Shown here: positions 51,469 to 60,578 of the stretch, piece after piece
How positions within the stretch are numbered: the stretch's first letter is position 1
Layout: each line of letters starts with the position of its first letter
Source of the DNA: Bradyrhizobium sp. ISRA464
GTDB lineage: Bacteria > Pseudomonadota > Alphaproteobacteria > Rhizobiales > Xanthobacteraceae
DNA length: 64,000 nt
Direction: 5' to 3'
NCBI RefSeq assembly: GCF_029910095.1
Contig: NZ_CP094526.1
Location: 1,488,001 to 1,552,000, forward strand
Position numbers and translations under genes: made by a program
The notes under the pieces: generated by a model
Told to the model about the DNA's origin: nothing
Seen by the model: only the letters and a program-made list of their open reading frames with translations
Database searches by the model: none

Positions 51469-53205
51469 ATGCGGATCGACAATGTCGCCGACCTCATCGC
51501 CGAGACACTCGCCCAGGCCGGCGTGAAACGCGTTTACGGCATCGTCGGTGACAGCCTCAACGGCCTCACCGAAGCGCTGCGCAGGCGGGGCACGGTCGAA
51601 TGGCTGCATGTGCGGCATGAGGAAGTGGCCGCCTTCGCCGCCGCGGCTGAAGCGCAGATCACCGGCACGCTCGCGGTCTGCGCCGGGTCATGCGGACCGG
51701 GCAATCTTCATTTGATCAACGGCCTGTTCGACGCGCATCGCAGCCGCACGCCGGTGCTGGCGCTGGCGGCGCAGATTCCGTCCGCCGAGATCGGCGGCGG
51801 CTATTTCCAGGAGACCCATCCGCAGGACCTGTTCCGCGAATGCAGCCACTATTGTGAGCTCGTATCCGATCCGGCGCAGCTTCCCTACATGCTGGAAAAC
51901 GCGATCCGCGCCGCGGTCGGCAAGCGCGGCGTCGCCGTCCTGGTGCTGCCGGGCGATGTCGCGCTGCGCTCCGCGCCGAAGCGCGACGTCTCACCCAATG
52001 CCGGGTTGCTGCCGCCGGCGCCGATTGTCCGGCCCGCCGATGCTGACCTGAAGGCGCTGGCCGATCTCCTCAACGGTGCGCGGCGCGTGACGCTGTTCTG
52101 CGGGCGCGGCTGCGCTGGGGCGCGTGACGGCCTGCTGAAGCTCGCGGAGACGCTCAAGAGCCCGATCGTGCATGCGCTCGGCGGCAAGGATCACGTCGAG
52201 TACGACAACCCCTACGATGTCGGCATGACCGGTTTCATCGGCTTCTCCTCCGGCTATGCCGCGATGCATGCCTGCGACGTGCTGTTGATGCTGGGGACCG
52301 ACTTTCCCTACAAGCAGTTCTTCCCGACCGGCATCAACATTGCGCAGGTCGATATCCGCCCCGAGAATCTCGGCCGTCGCTGCAAGCTCGATCTCGGCAT
52401 CATCGGCGACGTCGGCGAGACCATCGCCGCGCTGCTGCCGAAGCTGAACGTGAAGACCGACCGCAAGCATCTTGACGCCTGCCTCGCGCATTACAAGGAC
52501 GCCCGCGCCGGGCTCGACGACCTCGCCCGCGGCAAGCCGGGCCAGAAGCCGATCCATCCGCAATATCTCGCGCGCCTGCTCAGTGAGCAGGCCGCCGAGG
52601 ATGCGGTGTTCACCGCCGATGTCGGCACGCCGACGATCTGGGCCGCGCGTTATCTCAAGATGAACGGCCGCCGGCGCCTGATCGGCTCCTGGGTCCACGG
52701 CTCGATGGCCAATGCGATGGCGCAGGCGATCGGCGTGCAGGCAGCGCAGCCCGGCCGGCAGGTGGTGTCGATGTCCGGCGACGGCGGCTTCGCGATGCTG
52801 ATGGGCGACCTCATCACGCTGACGCAGATGAAGCTGCCGGTGAAGGTGGTGATCTTCAACAACAGCGTGCTCGGCTTCGTGGCGCTGGAGATGAAGGCCG
52901 CGGGTTTCATCGAGACCGGCGTCGATCTCAAAAATCCCGATTTCGCGGCGATGGCCCGCGCCATGGGCCTTCATGGCGTCAGGGTCGAGGATCCCGGCGA
53001 GCTCGAAGGGGCTGTCCGCGACGTGCTGGCATATGACGGCCCGGCCGTGCTCGATGTCGTGACCGCGACGCAGGAATTGTCGATGCCGCCGACCATCACG
53101 CTGGAGCAGGTCAAGGGCTTCAGCCTGTGGGTGCTGCGTGCGGTGATGAGCGGCCGTGGCGACGAGGTGGTCGATCTGGCAAAGACCAATCTGCTGCCGC
53201 GTTGA
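51469..53205 (+). CDS. poxB: ThDP-dependent pyruvate oxidase/dehydrogenase (PoxB-like)
   Basis: 578 residues with the three-domain ThDP fold. The N-terminal pyrimidine domain carries the catalytic glutamate in [17 protein letters not shown] (residue about 52), the central domain has [17 protein letters not shown], and the C-terminal PP domain has the [17 protein letters not shown] motif with NN. It fits the pyruvate:quinone oxidoreductase branch (decarboxylation of pyruvate to acetate). The C-terminal lipid-binding helix of E. coli PoxB is not obvious. Acetolactate synthase-like activity is a less likely alternative. Confidence 0.85.
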   Translation: MRIDNVADLIAETLAQAGVKRVYGIVGDSLNGLTEALRRRGTVEWLHVRHEEVAAFAAAAEAQITGTLAVCAGSCGPGNLHLINGLFDAHRSRTPVLALAAQIPSAEIGGGYFQETHPQDLFRECSHYCELVSDPAQLPYMLENAIRAAVGKRGVAVLVLPGDVALRSAPKRDVSPNAGLLPPAPIVRPADADLKALADLLNGARRVTLFCGRGCAGARDGLLKLAETLKSPIVHALGGKDHVEYDNPYDVGMTGFIGFSSGYAAMHACDVLLMLGTDFPYKQFFPTGINIAQVDIRPENLGRRCKLDLGIIGDVGETIAALLPKLNVKTDRKHLDACLAHYKDARAGLDDLARGKPGQKPIHPQYLARLLSEQAAEDAVFTADVGTPTIWAARYLKMNGRRRLIGSWVHGSMANAMAQAIGVQAAQPGRQVVSMSGDGGFAMLMGDLITLTQMKLPVKVVIFNNSVLGFVALEMKAAGFIETGVDLKNPDFAAMARAMGLHGVRVEDPGELEGAVRDVLAYDGPAVLDVVTATQELSMPPTITLEQVKGFSLWVLRAVMSGRGDEVVDLAKTNLLPR

Positions 53206-53217
53206 GCAAGCGGCGAT

Positions 53218-53247
53218 GTCCGCCCTGACATCTGCGCCAGGGCGGAC
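53218..53247. terminator. Bidirectional terminator between poxB and cytochrome c
   Basis: GTCCGCCCTG at 53218-53227 pairs perfectly with CAGGGCGGAC at 53238-53247 around a 10-base loop, midway between two convergent genes. Confidence 0.65.
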
Positions 53248-53264
53248 GCAAGCATCTCGCGACG

Positions 53265-53660
53265 CTATTTCTTCTGCTTGCCGTCCTTGTCGAAGGACGA
53301 GATGTAGGCCCAGATGTTGTTGGCCTCGGTCTCGTTCTTAATGCCGGCGAAGGCCATCTTGGTGCCGGGGATCTTGGCTTTCGGATCCTTGATGTATTCG
53401 AGGAACTGTTCCTTGTTCCAAGTGATGCCGGAATTCTTGTTGGCGTCCGAATAATTATAGCCCGGCGCGGAGCCGGAATGGCGGCCATCGATGCCGTTGA
53501 GCTCGGGGCCGACCTTGTTCTTGGCGCCTTCGCCGATCGAATGGCAGGCCAGGCACTTGTTGAACGCGGTCTTGCCGGCAGCGGCATCCTGCGCCGACGC
53601 GGAGGATGCGAATGCCAGCGATGTGACGACTGCCAGCGCGCTCAAGGTCTGTATCTTCAT
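53265..53660 (-). CDS. Class I cytochrome c (c2/c550-like)
   Basis: 131 residues. A signal peptide (TLSALAVVTSLAFASSASAQ) is followed by heme attachment at CLACH (Cys36, Cys39, His40) and the sixth ligand Met102 in TKMAFAGIK. It is a soluble periplasmic electron carrier between bc1 or dehydrogenases and oxidases. The ATG at 53660 is the start; the long open frame continuing to 55472 is the shadow of glcD. It lies convergent to poxB and divergent from glcD. Confidence 0.92.
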   Translation of the reverse strand: MKIQTLSALAVVTSLAFASSASAQDAAAGKTAFNKCLACHSIGEGAKNKVGPELNGIDGRHSGSAPGYNYSDANKNSGITWNKEQFLEYIKDPKAKIPGTKMAFAGIKNETEANNIWAYISSFDKDGKQKK

Positions 53661-53891
53661 GGGGTGCTCTTCGTTTCGTCCCGGGAGGTAGTAAATCGTT
53701 TGTGGCATGGCCGCCTTATGTCGGACAAGCCACGAAACTTTGACAGGTTTCCTGACCGTCCGCTTGTCCCAGAGAGAACTCGCGATTGCGGGGGAGCGCA
53801 ATCCGACCTTCGGCCGGGCTTCGGAAACAGGTGCAGACGTGCTTGATTTGTCGTAACAAATCGGCAAAGGGCGAAGCCCGGAGGAATCCCG

Positions 53892-55385
53892 ATGTCCATC
53901 ATGATGCCGGCCGCCGACCAGGCCATCCTTGATCGCCGCGCTGAAATCGCGGCGGCGCTGCGCGCAATCGTCTCGGGCGAGGGCGTGATCGACAACGCCG
54001 CCGAAATGCTGGTCTATGAATCGGACGGGCTGACCGCCTACCGGCAGCCGCCGATGGTCGTGGTGTTGCCCGATACCACCGAGCAGGTCGCGCGCGTCCT
54101 CAAATATTGTCACGCGCAAGGCATCAAGGTGGTGCCGCGCGGCTCCGGCACGTCGCTGTCCGGCGGCGCGCTGCCGCTGGCCGATGCCGTGCTGCTGGGC
54201 CTTGGTAAGTTCAAGCGCATCCGCGAGATCGATTTTGACAACCGCGTGGTCGTCACTGAGCCCGGCGTCACCAATCTCGCGATCAGCCAGGCGGTCGCCC
54301 ATGCCGGCTTCTATTACGCGCCCGATCCGTCGTCGCAGATCGCCTGCTCGATCGGCGGCAACGTCGCCGAGAATTCCGGCGGCGTGCACTGCCTGAAATA
54401 CGGCATGACCACCAACAATGTGCTGGGCTGCGAGATCGTGCTGATGAACGGCGAGATCCTGCGCATCGGCGGCAAATCGGCGGAGAATTCCGGCTACGAC
54501 CTGATGGGCATCATCACCGGCTCGGAAGGGCTGCTCGGCGTCATCACCGAGATCACGGTGCGCATCCTGCAGAAGCCGGAGACGGCGCGCGCTTTGATGG
54601 TCGGCTTCGCCGAGGTCGAGGCGGCCGGCGAATGCGTTGCGCGGATCATCGGCGCCGGCATCATTCCGGGCGGCATGGAGATGATGGACAAGCCGGCGAT
54701 CCACGCCGCGGAGGCCTTCGTCCATGCCGGCTATCCGCTCGACGTCGAGGCTCTCTTGATCATCGAGCTCGACGGTCCGTCGATCGAGGTCGACGAGCTG
54801 ATCAAGCGGGTGGAGTCGATTGCGCAGGGCTGCGGTTCGACGTCTTGCCAGATCTCGACCTCCGAGGCCGAGCGCAATCTGTTCTGGGCCGGAAGGAAGG
54901 CGGCATTTCCCGCGGTCGGGCGCATCTCGCCGGACTATCTCTGCATGGACGGCACGATTCCGCGCGGTGCGCTGCCGAAGGCGCTGGCGCGGATCCGCGA
55001 GCTCTCCGAGAAGTACCAGCTCGGCGTCGCCAACGTGTTCCACGCCGGCGACGGCAATCTGCATCCCTTGATCCTTTACGATGCCAACAAGGCCGGCGAG
55101 ATCGAGCGGGCGGAGGCGTTCGGCGCCGACATCCTGCGCTGCTGCGTCGAGCTCGGTGGCGTGCTCACCGGCGAGCACGGCGTCGGCATCGAGAAGCGTG
55201 ATCTGATGCCGGAGATGTTCTCCGACATCGACCTCAACCAGCAGCAGCGCCTGAAATGCGCCTTCGACGCCCAGGGCCTGCTCAACCCCGGCAAGGTGTT
55301 TCCCACCCTGCATCGCTGCGCCGAACTCGGCCGCGTCCATGTCCACGGCGGCAAGCTGGCGTTTCCGGACATTCCGCGGTTCTAG
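53892..55385 (+). CDS. glcD: Glycolate oxidase subunit GlcD (FAD-linked)
   Basis: 497 residues. The PCMH FAD-binding domain shows KVVPRGSGTSLSGGALPLAD and SSQIACSIGGNVAENSGGVH with the cofactor loop, and the C-terminal half has NVFHAGDGNLHPLILYD and GGVLTGEHGVGIEKRDL. In E. coli GlcD, GlcE and GlcF oxidise glycolate to glyoxylate in the membrane chain. GGAGG precedes the ATG. Here glcE and glcF lie about 1.8 kb downstream beyond a repeat and two other genes. Confidence 0.92.
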   Translation: MSIMMPAADQAILDRRAEIAAALRAIVSGEGVIDNAAEMLVYESDGLTAYRQPPMVVVLPDTTEQVARVLKYCHAQGIKVVPRGSGTSLSGGALPLADAVLLGLGKFKRIREIDFDNRVVVTEPGVTNLAISQAVAHAGFYYAPDPSSQIACSIGGNVAENSGGVHCLKYGMTTNNVLGCEIVLMNGEILRIGGKSAENSGYDLMGIITGSEGLLGVITEITVRILQKPETARALMVGFAEVEAAGECVARIIGAGIIPGGMEMMDKPAIHAAEAFVHAGYPLDVEALLIIELDGPSIEVDELIKRVESIAQGCGSTSCQISTSEAERNLFWAGRKAAFPAVGRISPDYLCMDGTIPRGALPKALARIRELSEKYQLGVANVFHAGDGNLHPLILYDANKAGEIERAEAFGADILRCCVELGGVLTGEHGVGIEKRDLMPEMFSDIDLNQQQRLKCAFDAQGLLNPGKVFPTLHRCAELGRVHVHGGKLAFPDIPRF

Positions 55386-55434
55386 AAGATCGTGCGAGTA
55401 CGTCGAATGGCAGCCGCGAAGGCTGCGCTCACTC

Positions 55435-55674
55435 CCCGCAAGGCAGGGCAATCGCATATGACCTGCGCGCACTCTGGTGCTGACGTTTCCGCGTCGTCAT
55501 GGCCGGGCTTGTCCAGGCTTGTCCCGGCCATCCAAGTCTTCCTTCACGTGGAAAACCAAAGACGTGGATGCCCGGGACAAGCCCGGGCATGACGAGTTTG
55601 TGGGTAGACCAACCAAACCACAGGCATTGAACGCGCAGCATAACCGGCATATGCGATAGCCCTGCGCTTGCGGG
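55435..55674. repeat. Nested palindromic element (repeat inside repeat)
   Basis: Outer arms CCCGCAAGGCAGGGCAATCG (continuing CATATG, 55435-55460) and the near-complement 55648-55674 enclose a second palindrome at 55494-55593 of the CGTCATGGCCGGGCTTGTCC / GGGACAAGCCCGGGCATGACG type. The inner unit is related to 2164-2249. It fills most of the gap between glcD and the monooxygenase-like gene. Confidence 0.8.
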
Positions 55675-55778
55675 CGAGGCTTGGGATGGGGCTATCGCCA
55701 CGAGTCACACTGTGGAGAGATTCCCCACCCGCCGCGCGGTCGGTTTCCGGCGATGATGGCGATCGCCGCCTGCGCCGC

Positions 55779-56264
55779 TCAGATCAGGACGTATTGGGCG
55801 CGCTCCCGTTTCGCGAGCAGGGGCAGCGCTTGCCCCGCGATGTAAGTCTTGAAGTAGTCACTGTCCTGATGCGCCTTCAGGGCCGCTTCGTCCTGAAACA
55901 ATTCGTAGAACAGGAATTGCGCCGGATTGTCCTTGCCGCGGCCGATCAGGAACAGCTTGGCGCCGGGATCTCGCTGCGCCTCGGGCAGGAAGCGGTCGAG
56001 GATCTCGGCGACCTTGTCGGCCTGTCCGTCCCTTGCCTCCCACTCCGCCACCACCAGCAGGCCGCCGGTATTGATGGCGTCGCTAATGGTCCGCGTGCTC
56101 ATCGCATAGTGCTTCATCTGCATTCCTCCGTTGCGTTGCTCCGATCGAGATTGCGAGACGGCCCAGGGCGAGACGTTGGCGATCGCCATGGTCGCCGCGA
56201 GCGCGCCGATGGCGGATCGTCGGGTGAACCTCACCGTGGTGGTCGCGATTTCCGAACGCGTCAT
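55779..56264 (-). CDS. Exported antibiotic-biosynthesis-monooxygenase (ABM) family protein
   Basis: 161 residues. A twin-arginine signal (FTRRSAIGALAATMAIANVS) precedes a ferredoxin-like ABM domain: GLLVVAEWEARDGQADKVAE, FLIGRGKDNPAQFLFYELFQ and DEAALKAHQDSDYFKTYIAG. ABM proteins are small dimeric barrels that often act on quinones without cofactors. The ATG at 56264 follows GGAG. It is divergent from an ArsR gene, and a perfect 16-base palindrome lies between them. Confidence 0.83.
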   Translation of the reverse strand: MTRSEIATTTVRFTRRSAIGALAATMAIANVSPWAVSQSRSEQRNGGMQMKHYAMSTRTISDAINTGGLLVVAEWEARDGQADKVAEILDRFLPEAQRDPGAKLFLIGRGKDNPAQFLFYELFQDEAALKAHQDSDYFKTYIAGQALPLLAKRERAQYVLI

Positions 56265-56368
56265 GATCGTCTCCAACTGTCTTGCGGTGCCGAACCGCAA
56301 CGCGGGACATAGTCGACTTGCCGGCACATTCAGTTCGGCAATGGTCGAATTGTCGATGTCGTGAACAT

Positions 56369-56384
56369 TTCGATCATGATCGAA
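56369..56384. promoter_or_regulatory. Candidate ArsR operator (16-base perfect palindrome)
   Basis: TTCGATCATGATCGAA reads the same on both strands. It lies between the divergent ABM and ArsR genes, 58 bp before the ArsR start. Dimeric ArsR proteins bind such sites, so it is a good operator candidate for both promoters. Confidence 0.6.
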
Positions 56385-56442
56385 GCGTTACGGTGGGCTG
56401 TGGTGCGATAAGCGTCGTGGTTGCCAACCGCCGGAGCCGGCC

Positions 56443-57087
56443 ATGCAGACCATCGCGCCAGAGCTTGCCGATCTCGCCGCATCGATCGCTGATCCCGGGC
56501 GCGCCGGCATCCTGACGCGGCTGATGGATGTGGGCGCGCAGACCGCGAGCGAGCTGGCGCGGGTTGCCGGCGTCACGCCGCAGACCGCGAGCTGGCATCT
56601 GGCGAGACTGGTCGAGCGCGCGCTGCTCAAGGTCGAGCGGCACGGTCCGCGCCGGCTCTACGGGATCGCCACCCCGCTGGTCGCGCAGATGCTCGAAGGC
56701 ATGATGACGGTCGCCGCAATTGATCCCCATCCGTCCCGGCCGCAGCCCCGGATCGACGCGCAGATGCGGCGGGCCCGGACCTGTTACGACCACCTTGCCG
56801 GCGAACTCGGCGTCGCCGTCACCGAGGCGATGCTGGAACGGGGCTATCTCGAGCTGGACCGGGAGGCCGGCGAACTGAGCGCCGCAGGCATGGCCTTTCT
56901 CGGGGGGCTCGGCATCGACCTGCCTTCGCAGCCCCGCCGCCGGCGGGTGTTGTGCCGGCCCTGTCTCGACTGGAGCGAGCGGCGTCCGCACCTGGCCGGA
57001 CGGGCGGGGGCCGCGCTCGCCGAGCTGGCGTTCCAGCGGGACTGGATCCGCCGCCAGCCGCGGGGCCGATCGGTCGAGATCACCTAG
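56443..57087 (+). CDS. ArsR family transcriptional regulator
   Basis: 214 residues. The winged helix (RAGILTRLMDVGAQTASELA, then RVAGVTPQTASWHLARLVER) spans residues 18-75. A C-terminal extension follows with RRARTCYDHLAGELGVAVTE and ending CRPCLDWSERRPHLAGRAGA. Two cysteines in the C-terminal region could bind metal or sense redox state. It is divergent from the ABM gene and upstream of glcE, so it may control both. Inducer unknown. Confidence 0.85.
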   Translation: MQTIAPELADLAASIADPGRAGILTRLMDVGAQTASELARVAGVTPQTASWHLARLVERALLKVERHGPRRLYGIATPLVAQMLEGMMTVAAIDPHPSRPQPRIDAQMRRARTCYDHLAGELGVAVTEAMLERGYLELDREAGELSAAGMAFLGGLGIDLPSQPRRRRVLCRPCLDWSERRPHLAGRAGAALAELAFQRDWIRRQPRGRSVEIT

Positions 57088-57138
57088 ACCGGGCTCGCGG
57101 CATTCAGGACGCTGTTCGGAGCGCGCATTTGATTTCGG

Positions 57139-57152
57139 AGCCAAATTTGGCT
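57139..57152. promoter_or_regulatory. Palindrome upstream of glcE
   Basis: AGCCAAATTTGGCT is a perfect 14-base palindrome 14 bp before the glcE GTG, between the ArsR stop and glcE. It could be an operator for glcEF. It differs from the site at 56369. Confidence 0.45.
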
Positions 57153-57165
57153 ACCCGCTAACGCC

Positions 57166-58419
57166 GTGGACACGCTCAAAGTAAAAGACGCCAAAGACGT
57201 CGAAGAAGTGGTGCGCGCGGCGATCGCGAGCGAGCAGCCGCTCGAGATCATCGGCCATGGCTCCAAGCGCGCCATTGGCCATCCGATGGCGACCAATGCC
57301 GTGCTCGACCTGTCGGCGCTGAACGCCGTCACCTCCTATGAGCCGAACGAGCTGATCATCACCGTTCAGGCCGGCGCGCCGCTTGCCGACGTGCAGTCGC
57401 TGATCGACGCCAAGAACCAGCAATTCGCCTTCGAGCCGATGGATACGTCCGTGCTGCTCGGAACGCCGCAGGCCGGCACCATCGGCGGCATGATCGGCGT
57501 GGGGCTGGCCGGTCCCCGCCGCATCAAGGCCGGCGGCGCGCGGGACCATCTGCTCGGCGCGCATGCGGTGTCGGGGTTCGGCGATAGCTTCAAGACCGGC
57601 GGACGGGTGGTGAAGAACGTCACCGGCTACGACCTCTGCAAGCTGCTTACCGGTTCCTGGGGCACGCTTGCGGTGATGACCGAGGTGACGCTGAAGGTGA
57701 TGCCGAAGCCGGAAACCGAGCACACGCTCGTGCTCCGCGGGCTCGACGATGTCGCCGCCAACAAGGCGATGACGGCGGCGCTCGGCTCGCCATTCGACGT
57801 CTCGGGTGCGGCGCACCTGCCGTATCAGGCGTTCCGGGCCGGAACGGGGCCGCTCGCAGGGCTCGCCGCCGCCGGGCAGGCGGTGACGCTGGTCCGGCTC
57901 GAGGGCATCGCGGCGTCGGTGGCGCACCGGACGGCCTCGCTGAGCCAGACACTGTCCTCCCATGGGATGGTCGACCAGCTCGAAGACGACGCCGCCTCGC
58001 TCGCGGTCTGGGCCGCCTTACGCGACGTGGCGCCGTTTGCGGCGAATGGCGCGCTCGGGGCGTGGCCGGTCTGGCGGATCGTTTGCCCGCCAGCTTCGGG
58101 TGGCACCCTCGGCCAGGCGCTGGCGCGCGCCAGCGGTGGCGACGTGATCTACGACTGGGGCGGCGGACTGATCTGGCTCGCGGTGCCGCCCAAGGAAAAT
58201 ACGCGGCCCGACGCACAGGCTGCCCTCGTACGCAGCCAGGTCGAGGCGGCCGGCGGACACGCCACCCTGATCCGTGCCGACGAGGCGGTGCGCCGCAGCG
58301 TCGATGTGTTCCAGCCGCAGGCCGAGGGCCTTGCCGCGCTCGGCGAACGGGTGCGCAACAGCTTTGACCCGAAGTCCATCCTCAACCGCGGCCGGATGAG
58401 GCGAGGAGGGGCTGCATGA
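57166..58419 (+). CDS. glcE: Glycolate oxidase subunit GlcE (FAD-binding)
   Basis: 417 residues. The FAD-binding PCMH domain begins LEIIGHGSKRAIGHPMATN and has TIGGMIGVGLAGPRRIKAGG with the RDHLLGAHAVSGFGD and KNVTGYDLCKLLTGSWG blocks typical of GlcE. The start is the GTG at 57166; no strong ribosome site is visible. It overlaps glcF by four bases. It forms the second flavin subunit with GlcD at 53892. Confidence 0.9.
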   Translation: MDTLKVKDAKDVEEVVRAAIASEQPLEIIGHGSKRAIGHPMATNAVLDLSALNAVTSYEPNELIITVQAGAPLADVQSLIDAKNQQFAFEPMDTSVLLGTPQAGTIGGMIGVGLAGPRRIKAGGARDHLLGAHAVSGFGDSFKTGGRVVKNVTGYDLCKLLTGSWGTLAVMTEVTLKVMPKPETEHTLVLRGLDDVAANKAMTAALGSPFDVSGAAHLPYQAFRAGTGPLAGLAAAGQAVTLVRLEGIAASVAHRTASLSQTLSSHGMVDQLEDDAASLAVWAALRDVAPFAANGALGAWPVWRIVCPPASGGTLGQALARASGGDVIYDWGGGLIWLAVPPKENTRPDAQAALVRSQVEAAGGHATLIRADEAVRRSVDVFQPQAEGLAALGERVRNSFDPKSILNRGRMRRGGAA

Positions 58420-59732
58420 AGACCGAATTCTCGCTGACGCAACTCGCCGACCCCGACATCAAGGAAGCGGACAAGATCCTGCGCGCCTGTGTGCATTGCG
58501 GCTTCTGCACTGCGACCTGCCCGACCTATGTGCTGCTGGGCGACGAGCTCGATAGCCCGCGTGGCCGCATCTACCTGATCAAGGAGATGCTGGAGAAGGA
58601 CAAGCCGCCGACTCCCGATGTGGTCAAGCATATCGACCGCTGCCTGTCGTGCCTCGCCTGCATGACCACCTGCCCGTCGGGGGTGAACTACATGCACCTG
58701 GTCGACCAGGCCCGGGTCAGGATCGAGCGCGATTATACGCGGCCGTTGGCCGAGCGGCTGTTGCGGTCGGTGCTGGCCTTCGTGCTGCCGCGCCCGGGCG
58801 TGTTCCGGATCAGCATGATCCTGGCCGGGCTTGTCCGGCCCTTGACCGCGCTGTTGCCCACCCCATCGGTCGGCGCGTCGTCCCCAGGCCTGCTGCGGCG
58901 GATCACGGCGATGCTGGCGCTCGCGCCGCGTGGCCTGCCGCAGCCGGGGCCGCCAGCGGGAACCGTGTTCGCGCCGGTCGGCCGGCGGCGCGGCCGGGTG
59001 GCACTGCTTCAGGGCTGCGCCCAGCAGGTGCTGGCGCCGCGGATCAACCAGGCCGCGATCAACGTGCTGACCCGGCACGGCATCGAGGTGGTGCTGGTCA
59101 AGGACGAGCAATGCTGCGGCGCGCTCACCCATCACATGGGGCAGGACGAGGACGCGCTGGCGCGTGCGCGCGCCAACATCACGGTGTGGCAAAGGGAAGC
59201 GGACCAGAGCGGGCTCGACGCCATCCTGGTCACGACCTCGGGCTGCGGCACGGTCATCAAGGATTATGGCTATCTGCTGCGCGAGGACCGCGCGTTCGCC
59301 GGTCCTGCTGCGCGAATCTCCGCACTGGCAAAGGATATCACCGAGTATCTTGCCGGCATCGAGCTCGCGCCCACGACGCAAAAAGGCGACGTCACCGTCG
59401 CCTATCACTCGGCCTGTTCGCTGCAGCATGGGCAGAAAATCACTCAACTTCCGAAAGAATTGCTTTCCAAGAATGGATTCGTGGTGAAAGATGTCCCCGA
59501 GAGCCATTTGTGTTGCGGTTCGGCGGGGACCTACAACATTCTCCAGCCCGACATTGCGAGCAGATTGCGCGATCGCAAGGTCGCCAATATTGCGATGGTC
59601 AAACCGGACATGATCGCTGCGGGCAATATTGGCTGCATGGTTCAGATTGCCGGCGGTACGTCAGTTCCTGTGGTGCACACGATTGAGCTTCTCGATTGGG
59701 CGACAGGAGGTCCCCGGCCAGGATTGAACTGA
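58416..59732 (+). CDS. glcF: Glycolate oxidase iron-sulfur subunit GlcF
   Basis: 438 residues. Two 4Fe-4S motifs are present: CVHCGFCTATCPTYVL and CLSCLACMTTCPSGVN near the N-terminus, followed by two CCG domains (QGCAQQVLAPRINQAAINVL and EQCCGALTHHMGQDE; HSACSLQHGQKITQL and ESHLCCGSAGTYN). It passes electrons from the flavin subunits to the quinone pool. GAGGAGGGG just upstream inside glcE supports the ATG at 58416, overlapping by ATGA. Confidence 0.93.
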   Translation: MKTEFSLTQLADPDIKEADKILRACVHCGFCTATCPTYVLLGDELDSPRGRIYLIKEMLEKDKPPTPDVVKHIDRCLSCLACMTTCPSGVNYMHLVDQARVRIERDYTRPLAERLLRSVLAFVLPRPGVFRISMILAGLVRPLTALLPTPSVGASSPGLLRRITAMLALAPRGLPQPGPPAGTVFAPVGRRRGRVALLQGCAQQVLAPRINQAAINVLTRHGIEVVLVKDEQCCGALTHHMGQDEDALARARANITVWQREADQSGLDAILVTTSGCGTVIKDYGYLLREDRAFAGPAARISALAKDITEYLAGIELAPTTQKGDVTVAYHSACSLQHGQKITQLPKELLSKNGFVVKDVPESHLCCGSAGTYNILQPDIASRLRDRKVANIAMVKPDMIAAGNIGCMVQIAGGTSVPVVHTIELLDWATGGPRPGLN

Positions 59733-59921
59733 TCGACTGCCACTCGAGCATGATCCGGACCTGGAGCTCTGCGTTGGCGCAGCGTTAAGACCGGCGCTCC
59801 GACAGGACCATGCCCGACAAGCGAACGGGCCGGTGCTTCCTGCAAGCCGTGCTCCCGTTCCGGCAAGCGGCCATTTCACTGCGCGCGGCGGCCCTTCATC
59901 AGCGGCAACAGGAGGACCACG

Positions 59922-60311
59922 ATGGCGAAATCGAAGAAGGCGAAGAAAAGCAAGAAGGCCAAAAAGGCCAAGAAGGCTGTAGCGGCGAAGAGGAAAACTG
60001 CGAAGAAGTCCGCCAGGAAATCGGTGAAGAAGGCCGCCAAGAAGGCTGCAAAGAAGTCGGCGAAGAAAGCCGCCAAGAAGGCTTCGAAGAGAGCCGCTGC
60101 CAAGAAGGCAGCTCCCAAGAAGGCCGCGCCAAAGAAAGTCGCCAAGAAGAGCGCGCCGAAGAAAGCCGCCGCACCGAAGCCGGCGCCGGTCGCCGCGCCT
60201 CCCGCGCCCGCGCCCGAGCCGCAGCCGGCCCCGAGCTGGGCCTCGCCGAGCCATGAGTCGGCGCCTGGCTGGGTCGCCGGCACCGCCCCCGACGGAGGCG
60301 AGCACCACTAG
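59922..60311 (+). CDS. Histone H1-like lysine/alanine-rich protein
   Basis: 129 residues. The first two-thirds are KKA and AAKK repeats (AKKAAKKSAKKAAKKASKRA), then a proline/alanine-rich stretch and an acidic-neutral tail ending GGEHH. It resembles bacterial H1-like DNA-binding or AlgP-like proteins that compact DNA. AGGAGG precedes the ATG at 59922. Low complexity means the open frame alone is poor evidence, but the ribosome site and the continuous repeat support it. Confidence 0.75.
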   Translation: MAKSKKAKKSKKAKKAKKAVAAKRKTAKKSARKSVKKAAKKAAKKSAKKAAKKASKRAAAKKAAPKKAAPKKVAKKSAPKKAAAPKPAPVAAPPAPAPEPQPAPSWASPSHESAPGWVAGTAPDGGEHH

Positions 60312-60578
60312 AGCGAGATGAGTTAGGATCGAATCGGTTCGGTCACAGACGCGGTTCACCTCTCCCCGGCGGGGAGAGGTCGATTTGCGTAGCAAATTGG
60401 GTGAGGGGCCGCGGCTTTAACGGGAGACCCTGATCCCCTCACCCGGCGCTACGCCATAGCCGGAGCAGCGCTTCGGCGTTCTCTTTAAGGGCGGCCGCCG
60501 AAGGCGGCCTATGCCGCTCCCGAGGGAGAGGTGAACCTTCGTTGCCGCTCCAGTTCGACCTAATCTCATCACGCGCTA
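60311..60578. repeat. Nested palindromic element with TTCACCTCTCC repeat, copy 2
   Basis: Outer arms AGAGCGAGATGAGTTAGGAT (60311-60334) and the near-complement ending at 60578 enclose the 184-bp element at 60354-60537, which is the second copy of 13191-13373: same order of GGTTCACCTCTCC, GGGTGAGGGG, CCCCTCACCCGGCGCTACGC, GGCCGCCGAAGGCGGCC and GGGAGAGGTGAACC. The outer arms resemble the simple palindrome at 4636-4676. Confidence 0.8.

Noticed and set aside
53661..55472. Upstream extension of the cytochrome c reading frame
   Set aside because: It lies antisense to glcD; the signal peptide at 53660 marks the true start.
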